Part shown: piece by piece, positions 4,702 to 7,556 of the stretch
Numbering within the stretch: the stretch's first letter is position 1
Layout: every line of letters starts with the position of its first letter
NCBI GenBank assembly: GCA_013815395.1
Contig: JACDGH010000124.1
Location: 1-7,556 of the forward strand
Direction of reading: 5' to 3'
Source of the DNA: Parachlamydiaceae bacterium
GTDB taxonomy: Bacteria > Chlamydiota > Chlamydiia > Chlamydiales > Parachlamydiaceae
Length of the DNA: 7,556 bases
Notes under the pieces: model-generated
What the model was told of the DNA's origin: nothing
Seen by the model: only the letters and a program-made list of their open reading frames with translations
Databases searched by the model: none
Translations under genes and position numbers: made by a program

Positions 4702-7556
4702 AATCCACCTCGCGCAATCCTAAGTTCCCATAACGATGGTAGTCGCTACTTAGGCTGATTTCACGCAGAAAATTTAATAATTCGATACGTCCGTTTGCCA
4801 GAACAGGAGCTATGATAGCATGACATGCCGTATCGGCCAACACATTTTGTAAAATCGGGCTTGGTTGAGAAAGTAAACGCAGACGTTCGATCTTTCCCGT
4901 TGTAATGCGATCGATTAGATCGTCTTCTGTTTCAATGGTGATAGCCAAATTTTTAGCTTTTCGACAGCATTCACCTTGCAAGACAGTCCCCAGCAACCGC
5001 GATTCTTGTTCGCCTGAAAGACTGACTTCAAACGTTGTTCCGCAAGTCAAGGACGCCGCGATGCTGCGCAAAATGTCCAGATCAGCATCATCATCTTGCA
5101 TCCGTAAAGTTTGAGATTGCGTTACATATTTTAAGATATTATCTTGACCCAGCACTTTACTTAGATCATGTTGTTTGGAATAATAATGTTCCCAGAAAAA
5201 AGCATAGCTGCCGAGGCTTGCCTGCCACAATTGAAGCAAATCTTCCCTTAATCCATATTTTTCGACGGCCAAACTGAGCGCTTGGATTACAGCATTTAAA
5301 GGCCCTTTCTCGCTTGGAAGTGATTTTTGTTCGGCATGCATTAGATGCAGGAGGTAATTTGGGCCGCCGGCTTTAGCCCCTGGACCAAAACTGCTTTCTT
5401 TAATTCCCCCAAAAGGTTGACGTTGGACAACCGCACCTGTGATGCCGCGGTTGATGTAACAATTTCCCGCTTGAATATGCTGCATCCAATACAGCTTTTC
5501 CCGTTCATCCAGCGTGTGGATACCTGAGGTCAAGCCAAATGAGGTTGCATTGGCCAATGTGATTGCATGTAGCAAGGTGTCTGCGCGCATTATGCCAAGT
5601 AAAGGACCAAACAATTCAGTTTGATGGATAAAGCTATAAGGTTGTACCCCGATTTTGATGCCTGGGGACCACAAATTGGGATTTGTAGGGTCGCATTTGG
5701 GCTTAAGCAACCATTCTTCACCCTCTTCTAATAACGTCAAACCCCGCATCAGTGAAGGATTTGGGGGGTGTATAAGTGGATTTAAGCGTGTGGCCAGATT
5801 CCATGGCGAGCCTACTTTAAGGCTGGCGACTGCGTCCCGCAATTTTAATCGGAAAAAAGGATCATCATACACTTCAGCTTCCAAGATAGCTAAACTGCAG
5901 GCGCTGCATTTTTGACCGGCATGTCCAAAGGCCGATTGCACTAAATCTTTGATCGCCAGATCTCGGTCGGCCATGCATGTAATAATCATGGCATTTTTCC
6001 CTCCTGTTTCGGCAATTAAATCAAGACCTGGCCGCAATTTCATAAGGAATTTGGCAGTATCAGTAGCTCCTGTTAAAATGACGGCTGCTAATCTGTGATC
6101 TTTGATCAGTTTGCTGCCAATGGGGTTGTCTTCACAATTGAAAAATTGCAGCACCTGCTTGCTTATACCAGCCTTCCACAATATATTTACTAAAACCCAA
6201 CCGACCAAAACGGCTTCCGGAGCAGGTTTAAAGATCACGCTGTTTCCAGCAGCCAGGGCTGCAATGATCCCTCCAGTGGGAATTGAGCAAGGAAAGTTCC
6301 AGGGAGGTGCTACCAGCACAGGACCTTTAGCAGAAAAATGGATACCCTCGAGGGATTGAATTTCTGCAGCATTGCGGCGGTAATATTCAGCGAAGTCGAT
6401 TGCCTCCGAGATTTCAATATCGGCTTCATAAATCGTTTTACCAGTATCCGCAACCATGACGCCAATTAAATCAGCCCGATGGCAACGCAGTTGATGTGCA
6501 ACTTCTTTTATTAGATTTAGTCGTCCGCTTAAAGGCTTTTCTTCCCATGCTTTCAGGCCTTGAAGGGCTGTTTCTAAGACAAGATCAATGTGTGATTCGT
6601 TAGCAATAGCATATTGATAAAAGACTTTGCCGGGAAATGATGGATCTTGACCAGCACTCAGACTGACTTCTGTAGAAATAGCTTTTTCGCCCATGACCAA
6701 TGGGATATTATTGAAATGTTTTTTTTGCATTTCTTGCAATAAAAATTCTCCCCATTTTCTATTTTGCGGCAATGACCAATCCGTATCCGGTTCGTTTTCA
6801 AAGAAAGCAGCCTCACTTTTACAAACCGGCTCTTCAAAGCGATTTTGGCCCCGTCTGGGCTCGGAGCTAGTGGTTTCAGCTGCGAAGCACGCTTGCGAAA
6901 ATTGAGCAGCCTGTGTTTCCCATTCTGGGGTGCCAGGCACCATGCTAAAGGTATAACGTAAGAAGTTTTCGGGGGCGGTGTTTTCATCTAAACGTCGTAC
7001 CAGATAGGCGATCGCATTTTGGAATTCTTCTCGGGTTGCCGCCGGACAATATAACAGCATGTCTCCAGCCACAGCTTGCACCACACGTCGCAAATGATCG
7101 GCCATTCCCTCGAGCATTTCAAAGCCCACATAGGGCTCAATATTATTTTCAACTCGGAATAGCAACGCATAAGCTATGTCGAATAAATTATGGCTGCCAA
7201 TGCCTAAATGCACGGCTTTGGCATGTTCTGTCCGGCAGCCATAAGCAACCATTCTTTTGAAATTGGCATCGGTGTCAACTTTTGTTATGTAAGGTGCTTG
7301 AGGCCAGCCCCGCAATGAGGCTTCCACCTTTTCCATGGCAAGATTGGCCCCTTTGACGATTCGAATTTTAATAGGGGCTCCGCCACGTGCTACCCGTTGC
7401 ATAGCCCAAATAGTTAACTCTTTTTGCATTAAGAAGGCATCAGGCAAATAGCTTTGCAGAACAATTCCGGCAGAAAAATCAAAGAATTCCGTCTTGTCAA
7501 GCACTCTTTGGAATAATTCAACAGTTAGATGCAAGTCGCGATACTCTTCCATATCC
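4700..7556 (-). CDS. putA: Bifunctional proline dehydrogenase / glutamate-semialdehyde dehydrogenase PutA, N-terminus outside window
   Basis: PutA oxidises L-proline to pyrroline-5-carboxylate (FAD) and then to glutamate (NAD+), channelling the intermediate. The frame is open to the right edge. The ATG at 7550-7552 is preceded by an Asp codon that fits the conserved strand of the proline dehydrogenase barrel (DMEEYRDL), so it is internal. Numbering from that Met, the barrel's second half runs to about 200: RIVKGAN (64-70), KVDTDANF (91-98), GSHN (119-122), FEMLEGM (144-150) and YLVRRLDEN (183-191), whose Arg pair (R186/R187) corresponds to the substrate-carboxylate-binding pair in E. coli PutA. 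A variable linker follows (about 210-285). The aldehyde dehydrogenase domain (about 290-738) has APPWNF (415-420, N419), FKPAPEA (441-447), LTGATDTA (493-500), ETGGKN (515-520, general base E515) and GQKCSAC with nucleophile C549. About 210 further residues follow, ending in a conserved-looking GRIELLNFLREI and DYHRYGNLG, which suggests a long (type B-like) PutA. No DNA-binding domain can be judged from this part. Confidence 0.96.
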   Translation of the reverse strand, partial: DMEEYRDLHLTVELFQRVLDKTEFFDFSAGIVLQSYLPDAFLMQKELTIWAMQRVARGGAPIKIRIVKGANLAMEKVEASLRGWPQAPYITKVDTDANFKRMVAYGCRTEHAKAVHLGIGSHNLFDIAYALLFRVENNIEPYVGFEMLEGMADHLRRVVQAVAGDMLLYCPAATREEFQNAIAYLVRRLDENTAPENFLRYTFSMVPGTPEWETQAAQFSQACFAAETTSSEPRRGQNRFEEPVCKSEAAFFENEPDTDWSLPQNRKWGEFLLQEMQKKHFNNIPLVMGEKAISTEVSLSAGQDPSFPGKVFYQYAIANESHIDLVLETALQGLKAWEEKPLSGRLNLIKEVAHQLRCHRADLIGVMVADTGKTIYEADIEISEAIDFAEYYRRNAAEIQSLEGIHFSAKGPVLVAPPWNFPCSIPTGGIIAALAAGNSVIFKPAPEAVLVGWVLVNILWKAGISKQVLQFFNCEDNPIGSKLIKDHRLAAVILTGATDTAKFLMKLRPGLDLIAETGGKNAMIITCMADRDLAIKDLVQSAFGHAGQKCSACSLAILEAEVYDDPFFRLKLRDAVASLKVGSPWNLATRLNPLIHPPNPSLMRGLTLLEEGEEWLLKPKCDPTNPNLWSPGIKIGVQPYSFIHQTELFGPLLGIMRADTLLHAITLANATSFGLTSGIHTLDEREKLYWMQHIQAGNCYINRGITGAVVQRQPFGGIKESSFGPGAKAGGPNYLLHLMHAEQKSLPSEKGPLNAVIQALSLAVEKYGLREDLLQLWQASLGSYAFFWEHYYSKQHDLSKVLGQDNILKYVTQSQTLRMQDDDADLDILRSIAASLTCGTTFEVSLSGEQESRLLGTVLQGECCRKAKNLAITIETEDDLIDRITTGKIERLRLLSQPSPILQNVLADTACHAIIAPVLANGRIELLNFLREISLSSDYHRYGNLGLREVD

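Noticed and set aside
6658..6987. 109-codon minus-strand open frame within putA
   Set aside because: It is in another frame of the same strand over the putA linker and barrel end; its lysine-rich, low-complexity product matches no family, and putA motifs flank it in frame.
7550..7552. ATG as the true start of putA
   Set aside because: It falls in the middle of the proline dehydrogenase barrel, and the preceding codon supplies the conserved Asp; an intact enzyme needs the missing N-terminal half of that domain.

Overview
The window holds three protein-coding genes that fill it almost completely. No RNA genes, insertion sequences, CRISPR arrays or phage genes are visible. On the plus strand, 2-2353 is the 3' part of a large gene: a chain of about five beta-rich modules of roughly 80 residues, followed by a C-terminal SUMF1/FGE-sulfatase-like domain. 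On the minus strand, 2357-4579 is a complete UvrD/PcrA-type superfamily 1 DNA helicase. Also on the minus strand, 4700-7556 is the 3' part of a bifunctional proline-catabolic flavoenzyme and dehydrogenase, PutA. Both window edges cut through genes, so the starts of the first and last genes lie outside.

Organism: there is no rRNA or other marker, so any assignment is inference. Repeat modules followed by an FGE-like C-terminus recall chlamydial Pkn1-type proteins, in which an N-terminal Ser/Thr kinase is joined to a C-terminal FGE-like domain. The moderate-to-low G+C and the PutA type would fit an amoeba-associated (environmental) chlamydia of the Parachlamydia/Protochlamydia kind. I hold this at about even odds; another Gram-negative lineage of the PVC group or a deltaproteobacterial relative is possible.

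Layout: the first gene and the helicase gene converge, with only 3 bases between their stop codons and no recognisable terminator at the junction. The helicase and putA genes lie in the same direction with 120 bases between them. That spacer holds a strong, nearly perfect 26-base-arm hairpin that starts inside the putA stop codon, most likely its intrinsic terminator, and then a candidate sigma70-type promoter for the helicase. The two minus-strand genes therefore look like separate transcription units. No functional pathway ties the three genes together: one is a structural or signalling protein, one a DNA repair helicase, and one converts proline to glutamate.

Nothing here is clearly an undescribed system. 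The points most worth checking are the apparent loss of both catalytic cysteines in the FGE-like domain, the repeated-module stalk, an in-frame 18-base tandem duplication in the linker, the long hairpin at the putA stop, and the very short, SD-less leader predicted for the helicase.
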